Source of the DNA: Cyclobacteriaceae bacterium
GTDB lineage: Bacteria > Bacteroidota > Bacteroidia > Cytophagales > Cyclobacteriaceae
Direction of reading: 5' to 3'
Assembly: GCA_016787665.1 (NCBI GenBank)
Contig: JAEUUC010000007.1
Span: 370,786 to 434,785 of the forward strand
DNA: 64,000 nucleotides
Under the pieces are notes generated by a model that saw only the letters and a program-made list of their open reading frames with translations, had not been told where the DNA came from and searched no databases. Positions 36,361-46,906 of the stretch are shown here, one piece after another (the first letter of the stretch is position 1; every line of letters begins with the position of its first letter). A program made the translations under genes and the position numbers.

Positions 36361-36768
36361 ATGAATAAATCGTATTGGCTGCTGGCATTATTCGTGGTTG
36401 CGATGGCCTGCACATCAACAAAGGAAAGCAAGAATCAGGAAGACTATGGTACGCCAAACGAGGCGGCCTCGGCCTCGGAAATGAGCGGCCCGGACATTAT
36501 CGCGCAGGGCGAAGCATTGGTGAAGGCCAGCGACTGCAAAACATGTCACCACACGGTGAACAAGATCATTGGCCCTTCACACACCGATGTAGCCAAGAAG
36601 TATGAATTCACCGAAGCAAACGTGAAATACCTTGCCGAAAAGATCATCAAGGGTGGCTCGGGTGTTTGGGGTGAAGTAGTGATGACAACCCACCCCGATT
36701 TGTCACAGGCCGATGCCGAGAAGATGGCGCGATATGTGCTATCGCTTGACGGAGAAAAAGAGCATTAG
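36361..36768 (+). CDS. c-type cytochrome lipoprotein
   Basis: 135 residues with a lipoprotein signal peptide (lipobox region VVAMAC) and one haem-binding motif CKTCH; a likely Met axial ligand is in VVMTTHPDLSQADA. The size and layout match small class I cytochromes c of the c551/c552 kind. It should carry electrons in the periplasm. In Bacteroidota a cytochrome of this type commonly accompanies periplasmic sugar dehydrogenases and epimerase-like proteins, which is the context here, but no flavin dehydrogenase lies in this window. Confidence 0.88.
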   Translation: MNKSYWLLALFVVAMACTSTKESKNQEDYGTPNEAASASEMSGPDIIAQGEALVKASDCKTCHHTVNKIIGPSHTDVAKKYEFTEANVKYLAEKIIKGGSGVWGEVVMTTHPDLSQADAEKMARYVLSLDGEKEH

Positions 36769-36793
36769 TTTTTTACACAAAAAGTTATTGCAA

Positions 36794-37663
36794 ATGAATC
36801 GAAGAGAGTTTCTGGGCGCAGGTCTTGCCGGTTTGACGATCGCCAGTGCAATGCCTGCCCTCGCATTGCCACCGCGGCACAAGATCGGGCTGCAGTTGTA
36901 TTCGTTGCGCGATGTAATTCGGGAAGATGTAAAGGGTATGATTGAAACCCTTGGCCGTTGGGGCTATCAGGAGTTGGAGGCCTATGGTTACAACGATGGA
37001 AAGTTGTTTGGCATGCCTGCCAAAGATTTTGTGAAGCTGGTTCGCGATAATGGGATGCAGCTGATGAGCGGGCATTATCCCCTTGGTAAGGCCAATGGGA
37101 AAGTGATTGGTAGTGTTTTGAATGGATGGGAGAAAGCGGTTGCTGATGCGAAAGAGGCGGGTCAGAAATATATGGTTGTGCCGTACCTCGACAAGAGTGA
37201 GCGCGAAAACCTGGATGCCTATAAATGGGTTTGCGAGCAGTTGAACAAAGCAGGCGAGGTCACCAAAAAGTATGGTATCCGACTACAATACCATAATCAC
37301 GAGTTTGAGTTTGACGTGATGGAAGATAAAGTTCCCTATCAGGTGATGTTACGGGAACTTGATCCCAAACTGGTGGGTATGGAGATGGACTTATACTGGG
37401 TGGTGTATGCCGGTCATAATCCGTTCCAGTATTTTCAACAACACCCGGGTCGTTTCGAACAATGGCATGTCAAGGATATGGATAAGGTTGATCGAAAGCG
37501 AAATGCAGACGTGGGAACAGGGCAAATTGATTTTGCCAAACTGTTTGCCGCAGCCAAAGCGTCAGGCATGAAACACTTCTACATTGAACAGGAAACCTAT
37601 CCGGTCGATTCAAAGACGAGTGTCAAAAACTCGATCGATAATCTCAAAAAGATACTAAGGTAA
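36794..37663 (+). CDS. Tat-exported sugar isomerase/epimerase-like TIM barrel
   Basis: The ATG at 36794 is preferred because it gives MNRREFLGAGLAGLTIASA, a twin-arginine signal peptide (RREFLG); the longer reading runs into the cytochrome gene. The mature domain is a xylose-isomerase-like TIM barrel of about 260 residues with YHNHEFEF, MEMDLYWVVYAG and WHVKDMDKV as likely metal-ligand motifs. Tat export implies folding with cofactor in the cytoplasm, then function in the periplasm. It is a periplasmic counterpart of the cytoplasmic enzyme two genes upstream. The reaction is not known. Confidence 0.85.
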   Translation: MNRREFLGAGLAGLTIASAMPALALPPRHKIGLQLYSLRDVIREDVKGMIETLGRWGYQELEAYGYNDGKLFGMPAKDFVKLVRDNGMQLMSGHYPLGKANGKVIGSVLNGWEKAVADAKEAGQKYMVVPYLDKSERENLDAYKWVCEQLNKAGEVTKKYGIRLQYHNHEFEFDVMEDKVPYQVMLRELDPKLVGMEMDLYWVVYAGHNPFQYFQQHPGRFEQWHVKDMDKVDRKRNADVGTGQIDFAKLFAAAKASGMKHFYIEQETYPVDSKTSVKNSIDNLKKILR

Positions 37664-37926
37664 CACTTTTGCTTCCGGGATAAGCAAATTGATTACCTGG
37701 CGCGGTCTCCCGGTAGCACAATTCGGTTCCACTAGTATTTGCCAGCCTAGGCCGGCAAACAGGCTTCCTTTCCAGCGCTTTCGGCCCGTTTAAACGGCAG
37801 CTGTCAACCGGGTGCCACAAACCCTTTAGCCTGACAACAATCATAAAATCAATCGTTTGCACAAATTTTATTTTGTTGGCTTTTGGCGCTAATTTGCCTT
37901 CAAATCCGATTAAAATCACAACAACT
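37664..37926. other. Intergenic region rich in inverted repeats
   Basis: No gene was found in these 263 bases. A hairpin directly after the epimerase stop (TTTGCTT at 37668-37674 pairs with AAGCAAA at 37682-37688) could end transcription, but has no T-tract. A 22-base palindrome follows at 37738-37759 and a 12-base palindrome CCGTTTAAACGG at 37786-37797. A promoter for the PEP carboxykinase gene should lie here, but no good TTTG/TAnnTTTG pair at proper spacing was found. Confidence 0.6.
37738..37759. repeat. 22-base near-perfect palindrome upstream of PEP carboxykinase
   Basis: The two 11-base arms TTTGCCAGCCT and AGGCCGGCAAA are complementary apart from one A/C pair. It could be an operator for a dimeric regulator or a hairpin in RNA. 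It lies about 170 bases before the pckG start. Confidence 0.5.
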
Positions 37927-39789
37927 ATGGTAGCCGAACCGGTGACGATGAAATACAAAGTAGCCCATGCAGAATTAAAAGATTGGGTGAAGCAAATGTC
38001 CGAACTGATGAAGCCAGAGCATGTGTACTGGTGCGATGGCTCTAAGGAAGAATACGATGAGTTGTGTAACAAGCTCGTTCAAAGGGGAACGTTTATTAAG
38101 CTGAATCCCCAAAAGCGGCCCAATAGCTTCGCGTGCTTCTCTGATCCGAGCGATGTTGCCCGCGTAGAAGACCGAACCTATATCTGCAGCAAGCGGAAAG
38201 AAGATGCCGGTCCGACCAATAACTGGATGGATCCCAAAGAGATGAAGAAGACCCTTAAGGGTCTCTTTGAGGGATGTATGCAAGGCCGCACACTCTATGT
38301 CATCCCGTTCAGCATGGGCCCGGTGGGGTCCGACATTGCGCAAATTGGCGTTGAGATCACCGACTCGGAGTACGTGGTCGTGAATATGCACATCATGACC
38401 CGCGTGGGTAAGCGGGTGATGGATGTGTTGGGCGAAGATGGTGAGTATGTGAAGTGCCTGCACTCGGTTGGTGCTCCGCTTAAACCCGGCCAGCAGGATG
38501 CCAAGTGGCCGACCAACCCCACAACGAAATACATCGTGCATTTCCCTGAGGAGCGATCCATCATGTCGTATGGCTCAGGTTATGGTGGTAATGCCTTGCT
38601 GGGCAAGAAGTGTTTTGCCCTGCGGATTGCTTCCGTGATGGGGCAGGAAGAGGGCTGGCTGGCCGAACATATGCTGATTATGGGCGTACAGAGCCCGGAC
38701 GGCAAAAAGGATTACGTGGCAGCTGCATTTCCCAGTGCCTGTGGCAAGACCAATTTTGCAATGTTAGTTCCTCCTAAAGGCATGGACGGTTGGAAGGTTA
38801 CCACGGTGGGGGACGACATTGCGTGGATCAAGCCCGGCAAGGATGGCAAGTTGTATGCGATTAATCCCGAAGCCGGATATTTTGGCGTGGCGCCTGGCAC
38901 CAACGAGAAGACCAATCCCAATGCGATGGCGTCCATCTCCAAGAATACCATTTTTACCAATGTGGGGGTTACACCCGATGGTGATGTGTGGTGGGAGGGT
39001 ATGAGCAAGGAAGTGCCGAGAGATATTACTGACTGGCGCGGTCAAAAGTATGACCCGGCTTCCGGCAAGCCCGTGGCTCACCCCAATGCACGATTTACGG
39101 CTCCCGCCTATCAGTGCCCCTCCATTGATCCCGAGTGGGAAAATCCGAAGGGGGTACCCATTAGCGCCTTTGTGTTTGGTGGTAGAAGAAGCACTACCAT
39201 TCCCCTGGTGTATCAATCTTCGAACTGGGCTTATGGAGTGTACCTGGCGGCTACTATGGGCTCGGAGATGACTGCTGCTGCTTTTGGTGAGGTGGGCAAG
39301 GTCAGGCGCGACCCGTTTGCCATGTTGCCTTTCTGTGGATATCACATTGGTGATTATTTCAATCACTGGCTCCAGTTCGGCCGCAATATTCCCGCTCCGC
39401 CCCGCACGTTTGGTGTAAACTGGTTCCGTAAAGATGCCAATGGCAAGTTCCTGTGGCCGGGCTTCAGTGATAACATGCGCGTGTTGAAATGGATCGTATT
39501 GAAAATACGGGGCGAGTCCAATGCGGTTGAGAGCCCGATCGGGTGGATGCCGACCTATGAAGATATCGATTGGTCAGGCAGTGATTTTACCCGCGAACAA
39601 TTTGACAGTATCATGTCGATCGAATCGGAGGATTGGAAGAATGAGCTGCTGCAGCACGCAGAGTTGTTTGAACGGATGTATGACAAGTTGCCTAAGGAGT
39701 TCATTTTTATGCGCGAGTTAATGTTGTCCAGCCTGTGGCGCTCTCCAAAAAAGTGGAGCCTTGCCCCCGAGCGCATGGACGATCACTAA
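37927..39789 (+). CDS. pckG: Phosphoenolpyruvate carboxykinase (GTP)
   Basis: It converts oxaloacetate and GTP to phosphoenolpyruvate, the first step of gluconeogenesis. The ATG at 37927 gives a 620-residue protein, the usual length of GTP-dependent PEPCK. Characteristic elements are the hyper-reactive-Cys P-loop FPSACGKTN, the PEP/oxaloacetate-binding [20 protein letters not shown] and [14 protein letters not shown] longer in-frame start at 37873 is not preferred. A terminator follows at once. It is consistent with growth on the peptides that the two downstream transporters bring in. Confidence 0.95.
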   Translation: MVAEPVTMKYKVAHAELKDWVKQMSELMKPEHVYWCDGSKEEYDELCNKLVQRGTFIKLNPQKRPNSFACFSDPSDVARVEDRTYICSKRKEDAGPTNNWMDPKEMKKTLKGLFEGCMQGRTLYVIPFSMGPVGSDIAQIGVEITDSEYVVVNMHIMTRVGKRVMDVLGEDGEYVKCLHSVGAPLKPGQQDAKWPTNPTTKYIVHFPEERSIMSYGSGYGGNALLGKKCFALRIASVMGQEEGWLAEHMLIMGVQSPDGKKDYVAAAFPSACGKTNFAMLVPPKGMDGWKVTTVGDDIAWIKPGKDGKLYAINPEAGYFGVAPGTNEKTNPNAMASISKNTIFTNVGVTPDGDVWWEGMSKEVPRDITDWRGQKYDPASGKPVAHPNARFTAPAYQCPSIDPEWENPKGVPISAFVFGGRRSTTIPLVYQSSNWAYGVYLAATMGSEMTAAAFGEVGKVRRDPFAMLPFCGYHIGDYFNHWLQFGRNIPAPPRTFGVNWFRKDANGKFLWPGFSDNMRVLKWIVLKIRGESNAVESPIGWMPTYEDIDWSGSDFTREQFDSIMSIESEDWKNELLQHAELFERMYDKLPKEFIFMRELMLSSLWRSPKKWSLAPERMDDH

Positions 39790-39807
39790 GCAGAATATGT
39801 TGGATGT

Positions 39808-39836
39808 AAAACCCCGGCTACAACCGGGGTTTTTTT
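39808..39836 (+). terminator. Intrinsic terminator of pckG
   Basis: AAAACCCCGG pairs with CCGGGGTTTT around a short loop, followed by a run of T, 19 bases after the stop. This is a classical rho-independent terminator. Confidence 0.9.
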
Positions 39837-39857
39837 ATGGCCACGCATTCGGGTTTC

Positions 39858-39888
39858 TTGGTAAACTACAGGGAATCGTGTACTTTAA
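39858..39888 (+). promoter_or_regulatory. Possible promoter of peptide transporter genes
   Basis: TTG (39858-39860) and, after 20 bases, TACTTTAA (39881-39888) resemble the -33/-7 boxes, with two mismatches in the latter. The POT transporter starts 22 bases downstream. Confidence 0.35.
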
Positions 39889-39909
39889 CACCCACCTAAA
39901 CCAAACGGC

Positions 39910-41148
39910 ATGACACTAGCCCAGCGCTGGCAGGAGATTCGCACCGGTTTTCATCCCACGTTCTGGGTGGCCAACACGTTGGAGTTGTTCGAGCGACTTG
40001 CGTATTACGGATCTAAATCGGTTCTCACTGTTTTTTTAGCTAACAAGGTGGGCTTAAACGAAGAGGCTGGCTTTTTGGCTGGCCTTTTTAATGCGGTGCT
40101 GTATTCATTGCCGATTGTTGCGGGAGTCTTTGTTGACAAATATGGCTTCAAGAGGACGTTGATGGCCTGCTTTGCCATATTCTGTCTGGGTTACTTTCTA
40201 ATCGGACTGGCCGGAATGGAATATGGCCAGGCCCTTTCCGATGCCATTGGGAAAAAGAATTACGTCATTATCGTTCTCATGTTGACCGCTATTGGCGGAT
40301 CGCTGATCAAACCGTGTGTTGTAGGAACGGTAGCTAAAACGTCAAAACCACAATCACAAGCTCTGGGTTTTTCCATTTATTACACACTGGTTAACCTGGG
40401 CGGAGCAATCGGGCCCATGATTGCCTATTTTATTCGCACCGATTTAGGGATTGAGTTTGTGCTGGTCATGTCGTCCATCACTTCGTTATTCCTATTCTTT
40501 GGTGCCTGGTTTTTCTTTAAAGAGCCAGAGGGCGAAGCAGGTGAGCCCAAAACGTTCGCTAAAGTATTTAGCGACATGTTGTTGGTGTTTCGCAACATCA
40601 AGTTCATGAGCTTCCTTCTTGTTTTCTCCGGATTCTGGATGATGTTCTGGCAGATCTTCTATTCTTTTCCATTTTATGTGACGGACGTACTTCACTACGA
40701 AGCATTTGAGTTTCTGGAGACCGTTGATGCGTGGACCATTATCCTGATTACGATCCCCGTAACAGCTTTGGTCAGCAAATTGCGGCCGGTCACAGCCATT
40801 ATCATTGGCTTTACCATTGCCAGCCTGTCGTGGATTATTATTGGTGTTGGCGGTACCGTGCTGGCGGCCATCGTGGGGGTTGCCGTTTTTGCACTGGGCG
40901 AGGCTACGCAGGCGCCACGTTTTTATGAATATGTGAGTTCGCTGGCTCCGAAGGATCAGGTGGGCACCTTCATGGGGTTTGCCTTTTTGCCGGTGGCCAT
41001 TGGGTCATTTACGGCCGGCATTATTGCCGATTGGCTGAGGGGCTCTTATCTGGAAACTAACCCAGCCATGATGTGGTACACACTGTCGGCCATCGGAATC
41101 ACCTCTACGCTACTCATGATTGTTTATAATCGAATTGTTACCCGTTAA
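39910..41148 (+). CDS. POT/PTR2-like peptide MFS transporter
   Basis: 412 residues, 12 predicted helices. The first helix contains ELFERLAYYG, equivalent to the ExxER...YYG proton-coupling signature of the POT family of di/tripeptide transporters. It should import short peptides with protons. It is followed 3 bases later by an OPT-family transporter, so two different peptide transporters form one unit. The sequence is shorter than classic POTs, and a more distant MFS substrate cannot be excluded. Confidence 0.8.
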   Translation: MTLAQRWQEIRTGFHPTFWVANTLELFERLAYYGSKSVLTVFLANKVGLNEEAGFLAGLFNAVLYSLPIVAGVFVDKYGFKRTLMACFAIFCLGYFLIGLAGMEYGQALSDAIGKKNYVIIVLMLTAIGGSLIKPCVVGTVAKTSKPQSQALGFSIYYTLVNLGGAIGPMIAYFIRTDLGIEFVLVMSSITSLFLFFGAWFFFKEPEGEAGEPKTFAKVFSDMLLVFRNIKFMSFLLVFSGFWMMFWQIFYSFPFYVTDVLHYEAFEFLETVDAWTIILITIPVTALVSKLRPVTAIIIGFTIASLSWIIIGVGGTVLAAIVGVAVFALGEATQAPRFYEYVSSLAPKDQVGTFMGFAFLPVAIGSFTAGIIADWLRGSYLETNPAMMWYTLSAIGITSTLLMIVYNRIVTR

Positions 41149-41151
41149 TCT

Positions 41152-43197
41152 ATGGAAGCTAATAAAGCGTTCAAACCTTACATCGCGCCCGAGCAAAACA
41201 TTGCGGAGTTCACCGTTAAGTCGGTTGTATTCGGGGTGCTGTTTGGTATCTTGTTTGGATGTTCCACGGTCTACCTGGCACTCAAGGCGGGTCTCACCGT
41301 TTCGGCTTCCATCCCAATCGCAGTGATCGCCATTACACTTGGTCGCAAGTTTCTGAAGACGACCATCCTTGAAAATAATATCATTCAAACCACCGGCTCG
41401 GCTGGTGAATCCATTGCCGCGGGTGTTGTGTTCACCTTGCCGGGTTTTTTGTTTCTCTCACCGGGTGAAAATGGAACCAGTGTGGGCGAAGGGTATTTTA
41501 ACTACCTGACGATCCTGATCCTGGCTGCATTTGGAGGCATGCTGGGTACACTTATGATGATTCCGTTGCGCAGGTCGCTGATTGTTAAAGAACACGGCAC
41601 TTTGCCCTATCCCGAAGGAACGGCCTGTGGCTCGGTACTGCAGGCAGGTGAAAAAGGTGGTGACTTTGCGAAAACGGCTTTCATCGGTATGGGCGTAGCG
41701 TTTGGCTATGCCATTCTCCAGAAAGTTCTTCACCTCATAGCCGAGACTCCCGGATACATTACAAGCCAGGCCAATAAGTTCTGGCCATCATCGGCAACGC
41801 GGGCCGAAATTACACCCGAGTACCTGGGCGTTGGGTATATCATCGGGTTCAAGATTAGCGGTGTTTTGGTGGCTGGTTCGGTGTTAGCGTGGTGGGCGAT
41901 GACACCTTTGTTGGCGACATTAGTCCCAGCCGATACAATAGCCCTTCAGTTAGTCAAACTGGGCTACCTGGCCGATATTAACACAACTGGAGGGCCAGGC
42001 GGGTGGAACCCGACCACTCATTCGTTTGCCAGCTATGCCGATGCGATTTACCGCGCTTACATTCGCCAGATAGGTGCAGGAGCGGTGGCTGCGGGCGGTT
42101 TTATCACGCTAATCAAAACGATCCCCACCATTGTCAGTTCGTTCAGAGAAAGTGTTGGTTCGCTAAAGGAGAAGGGAACCGCTACTATTCTTAGGACGGA
42201 ACGAGACCTGTCATTTAAGGTGGTGATCATCGGCAGCCTGATTTTGGTGGCGCTCATTGCCTTGCTTCCGGGTCAGATTATTCCAGGCGATACTATCGTG
42301 GAAAAATTGCTGATAGGTATCTTGATTATCGTCTTCGGATTTTTCTTTGTTACCGTGGCAAGTCGCATTGTGGGTTTGGTAGGCTCCAGCAACAGTCCGA
42401 TCTCGGGAATGACAATTGCAACGCTGATGGGAACGTGTCTCATTTTTACGGCCGTTGGATGGAGCGGCCGGGTTTATGAGCCCCTTGCGCTTGTGGTTGG
42501 AGGAATGATTTGTATTGCAGCGGCCAATGCCGGGGCAACCTCTCAGGACCTCAAAACGGGCTATATCGTGGGTGCAACACCACGGTATCAACAGTTGGCG
42601 CTGTTCCTTGGGGCCATCGTTTCCTCCATTGCTATCGGGCTGGTGGTTAAGGTATTGGATACCCCAACACAAGATATGATCGCTCAGGGAATTAGTCATG
42701 CAGTCGGCAGTGACAAGTATCCCGCACCTCAGGCTACGCTGATGGCGACTTTGGCCCGTGGTATTCTTTCGTTCAACCTCGATTGGCAATTTGTAATGGT
42801 GGGTGTTTTTATTGCCGTAATGATTGAATTGTGCGGCATTAAGGCACTGGCGTTCGCGATTGGCCTCTACTTGCCGCTGGCAACAACACTGCCCATTTTT
42901 ATCGGTGGCGCCATCAAGGGTTATGTGGACTACCGCGCAGAGAAGAGGAATGAAGCCCGCGAAGAGGACGAGCTCGGCAAGGGGAGCTTGTTTGCAACAG
43001 GGCTAATTGCAGGTGGCGCGCTTACGGGTGTTTTGGCTGCCATCCTCATCGTTGCAAATGAACAATTGATGGGCGACCTCAATCTCGAACACAGCATGGT
43101 CGATGCCCTGGGGCACCAAGGATACCATTTGTTGGGTGTTGCCTTTTTTGTGGCCATGTGTGGCATATTATACCGCACGGCAACCAAGAAGGACTAA
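41152..43197 (+). CDS. OPT-family oligopeptide transporter
   Basis: 681 residues with about 14-16 hydrophobic segments. The N-terminal KSVVFGVLFGILFGCSTVYLALKAGL, TTGSAGESIAAGVVFTLPGF and ISGMTIATLMG match the OPT/YSL family, whose bacterial members import oligopeptides or metal chelates. It lies 3 bases after the POT gene. Its stop codon overlaps, in the opposite direction, the stop of the TerB-like gene by 4 bases. Confidence 0.9.
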   Translation: MEANKAFKPYIAPEQNIAEFTVKSVVFGVLFGILFGCSTVYLALKAGLTVSASIPIAVIAITLGRKFLKTTILENNIIQTTGSAGESIAAGVVFTLPGFLFLSPGENGTSVGEGYFNYLTILILAAFGGMLGTLMMIPLRRSLIVKEHGTLPYPEGTACGSVLQAGEKGGDFAKTAFIGMGVAFGYAILQKVLHLIAETPGYITSQANKFWPSSATRAEITPEYLGVGYIIGFKISGVLVAGSVLAWWAMTPLLATLVPADTIALQLVKLGYLADINTTGGPGGWNPTTHSFASYADAIYRAYIRQIGAGAVAAGGFITLIKTIPTIVSSFRESVGSLKEKGTATILRTERDLSFKVVIIGSLILVALIALLPGQIIPGDTIVEKLLIGILIIVFGFFFVTVASRIVGLVGSSNSPISGMTIATLMGTCLIFTAVGWSGRVYEPLALVVGGMICIAAANAGATSQDLKTGYIVGATPRYQQLALFLGAIVSSIAIGLVVKVLDTPTQDMIAQGISHAVGSDKYPAPQATLMATLARGILSFNLDWQFVMVGVFIAVMIELCGIKALAFAIGLYLPLATTLPIFIGGAIKGYVDYRAEKRNEAREEDELGKGSLFATGLIAGGALTGVLAAILIVANEQLMGDLNLEHSMVDALGHQGYHLLGVAFFVAMCGILYRTATKKD

Positions 43198-43553
43198 GCC
43201 GCCAGTACAAAAAGGATTTCCCGCAGGCGTTTCATCACCTGCGTTTCTTCTGCTTGTACACGCCCATCAGCGTTTACAATGGCATACAAGCTTTTGATCA
43301 GGTACTCGCGATCCTGAGCAGCAATGGGTTGGAGATTGTCGTAGTTCTCACGCAAGACCGTACTCAACTTCGCCTCCTCCAGCTGGGCTGCCTGGGGCGC
43401 AACCTTTTGCAGCAGCGTTTGGGTATCGTCACCGAAATAGCGAAGCCGTTCGGCTAGTGTCTCTTCCTCTAGGTGGTGCAGTTGTCCGTCAGCGCGTGCC
43501 ACATACACCATCAGGAAGGCGGCAAACTCGGCAAAGGAGGAAAAGGTTAACAT
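43194..43553 (-). CDS. TerB-like protein
   Basis: 119 residues, mainly alpha-helical, with acidic metal-binding loops VYVARADGQLHHLEEETL and YAIVNADGRVQAEETQV arranged as in TerB/DjlA N-terminal domains. TerB proteins bind divalent metal and have been linked to tellurite resistance and stress. There is no signal peptide. It lies between the convergent OPT gene and the groEL terminator. Role unknown. Confidence 0.75.
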   Translation of the reverse strand: MLTFSSFAEFAAFLMVYVARADGQLHHLEEETLAERLRYFGDDTQTLLQKVAPQAAQLEEAKLSTVLRENYDNLQPIAAQDREYLIKSLYAIVNADGRVQAEETQVMKRLREILFVLAA

Positions 43554-43591
43554 ACCCGGTAAGTGGCTAAGATGGTGGTTTTGGCCAAAAC

Positions 43592-43617
43592 AAAAAAACC
43601 CGCTCGTGAGAGCGGGT
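43592..43617 (-). terminator. Intrinsic terminator of groESL
   Basis: Read on the minus strand, ACCCGCTC pairs with GAGCGGGT around a short loop and is followed by seven T, about 25 bases after the groEL stop. Confidence 0.88.
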
Positions 43618-43641
43618 CTTTTCTTCTCTTAAGAATATGGA

Positions 43642-45279
<1,638 letters not shown>

Positions 45280-45299
45280 TTATTGGTGTTGGATTTGAA

Positions 45300-45584
45300 T
45301 TAAATTATTCCGAAGATGTCGGAGTTACGCATGATCAGGTACTCTTTGCCATCGATGTTGATCTCAGTGCCGGAGTACTTGCCGTAGAGAATCTGGTCGC
45401 CAACCTTAACGGTAACGGGCTTGTCCTTGAGGCCTTCGCCAACGGCAACGACTTTGCCTTTTTGAGGTTTTTCTTTTGCCGTGTCCGGGATGATGATGCC
45501 GGACGCTGTTTTCTGCTCAGCCGCTGCGGGCTCTACCAGCACGCGGTCTTCGTTAGGTTTAAAGTTGATTTTTGCCATATGCAT
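45300..45584 (-). CDS. groES: Co-chaperonin GroES
   Basis: 94 residues with the GroES beta-barrel and mobile loop ([19 protein letters not shown]) and YGKYSGTEI near the end. It caps the GroEL ring. The first gene of the operon; a Bacteroidota-type promoter lies about 115 bases upstream. Confidence 0.97.
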   Translation of the reverse strand: MHMAKINFKPNEDRVLVEPAAAEQKTASGIIIPDTAKEKPQKGKVVAVGEGLKDKPVTVKVGDQILYGKYSGTEINIDGKEYLIMRNSDIFGII

Positions 45585-45698
45585 TAAGAGTTAAAAGTTG
45601 TCAGTTTTAACGACATCCCCGTATGTCGATTTCTGTGCCAAAAGGGCTTTTTTCCCCTTTTTTAGGCCACTTTTTCAGGTGCCCTGGGTATTGGGCCG

Positions 45699-45743
45699 CA
45701 AATATACACCCTGAGATGACAGTAATGCTGCAAATCTGGCAGA
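45699..45743 (-). promoter_or_regulatory. Candidate promoter of groESL
   Basis: On the minus strand TATATTTG (45706-45699) is an exact -7 box and TTTG (45734-45731) lies 24 bases upstream, slightly more than the usual spacing of about 17-23. Just before it is the near-palindrome TCTGGCAGA (45735-45743). No CIRCE-type element was seen. Confidence 0.5.
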
Positions 45744-45796
45744 TTGACACATTAGGCTGCTTTTCCGTATAATTAAGCAAGGAAATTACCCTGGGT

Positions 45797-46513
45797 ATGG
45801 ATCGACTACACGAACATTGGTTAACGGAGGGGCTCATTGATTTCGAATACAAAAAGTACGTACTGCTGGCCTACCTGCAACGGGTAAAGCAGTCATTTGA
45901 TCGCACGGAGCTTTACCCTTTCATGGGCGATCTGGTTTTTCATTACCGGAACCTGGTGGCGGTGCGCGACAACAAACAAATGCTCAACCAGGCTTTTCCC
46001 CGCGAGCTTTCGGCTGAAAGTTTGCGCAAGCTGGAACTCACGTACAAGCAGATTGTGGAGGACGATGCCGTCATGCGCGAATTGGAATCGATAATCGATT
46101 ATGCGCTGCCGAAGTTCAAGTCTTCGCTGGATGAAGGCTCACTGATTTATGATTATGTGGAATCCCAATGCGAGATTGCACCCATCGGACTCACGTCATT
46201 ATACTCGCGCGAGGGATACCTGTTCGTAACACAGCCGCCCGAGCGCGAGACACAGATTTTCCGCTACCAGGTGACGTTCTTTGAGGGCTCGCAGGAGAAG
46301 GCCAGAGGTCTCCACACGCAGCATGTGGCCACAGAGCCGCGTTCAATCTCTAACACCTACGAGCAGATCAAGCTCAGATTGATTCGCACATTCACCGATT
46401 TGCCGAATCCATCCGCTTACCTCATTTTGTCTCGTCTTCAACTCCCGTTTCAGGCCACGCTCATGCCGGTGGCGAAGCGTTTGCTGATCAAGCACATTTC
46501 GCAGGCAGCATAA
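45797..46513 (+). CDS. Conserved hypothetical protein
   Basis: 238 residues without signal peptide or membrane helix. It looks like a soluble mixed alpha/beta protein, with an alpha-helical N-terminal half (YKKYVLLAYLQRVKQSF) and a beta-rich C-terminal half. I do not recognise a family. It is divergent from groES and ends at a bidirectional-looking terminator shared with secG. Confidence 0.75.
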   Translation: MDRLHEHWLTEGLIDFEYKKYVLLAYLQRVKQSFDRTELYPFMGDLVFHYRNLVAVRDNKQMLNQAFPRELSAESLRKLELTYKQIVEDDAVMRELESIIDYALPKFKSSLDEGSLIYDYVESQCEIAPIGLTSLYSREGYLFVTQPPERETQIFRYQVTFFEGSQEKARGLHTQHVATEPRSISNTYEQIKLRLIRTFTDLPNPSAYLILSRLQLPFQATLMPVAKRLLIKHISQAA

Positions 46514-46517
46514 AACA

Positions 46518-46549
46518 AAAATGCCTCCGACAAGTCAGAGGCATTTTTC
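46518..46549. terminator. Bidirectional terminator between hypothetical gene and secG
   Basis: ATGCCTC pairs with GAGGCAT with an extended inner stem, and there are A-rich and T-rich flanks on either side, so it can work in both directions. Confidence 0.85.
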
Positions 46550-46564
46550 AATTACCAAATGCTT

Positions 46565-46903
46565 TTATTTCGCTGAGTCGCTGGGTTGAGGCGTGGTGGA
46601 GCGGTTAAATTCCACCGCAGGATCTGATTTTTGTTCCCCGGCTTTCTGAAAAATAGGGTTGTTGTCTCCGGCCACGCGCGGATCGAAAAAGGTGGTCGAC
46701 AATACGCATACCATGATGGCTACGGCAAAACCCCATGTGAGTTTTTCCAACAGATCACCGGTTTTTTTCACACCGATCAGGTTGCTGGCACTGGAACCGC
46801 CAAACTGGCTCGTCAGGCCGCCACCTTTTGAGTTTTGCGCCAACACAACCAACACCATCAGAAACGAGAGAAAAATCGCCAATCCAATCAATACGGTATA
46901 CAT
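46565..46903 (-). CDS. secG: Preprotein translocase subunit SecG
   Basis: 112 residues, two membrane helices (YTVLIGLAIFLSFLMVLVV and TWGFAVAIMVCVLSTTF) separated by the conserved LAQNSKGGGLTSQFGG loop. It assists SecYE in protein export. The Pro- and Ser-rich C-terminal tail is typical of Bacteroidota SecG. It follows a TPR-like gene by 3 bases on the same strand. Confidence 0.93.
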   Translation of the reverse strand: MYTVLIGLAIFLSFLMVLVVLAQNSKGGGLTSQFGGSSASNLIGVKKTGDLLEKLTWGFAVAIMVCVLSTTFFDPRVAGDNNPIFQKAGEQKSDPAVEFNRSTTPQPSDSAK

Positions 46904-46906
46904 GAC

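Noticed and set aside
37872..37896. TTTG and TAATTTG boxes before pckG
   Set aside because: Spacing of the two boxes and the order of bases in the second do not fit the -33/-7 pattern, so I do not call a promoter.
38764..39366. Open frame of 200 codons opposite pckG
   Set aside because: Shadow of PEP carboxykinase in a GC-biased coding region.
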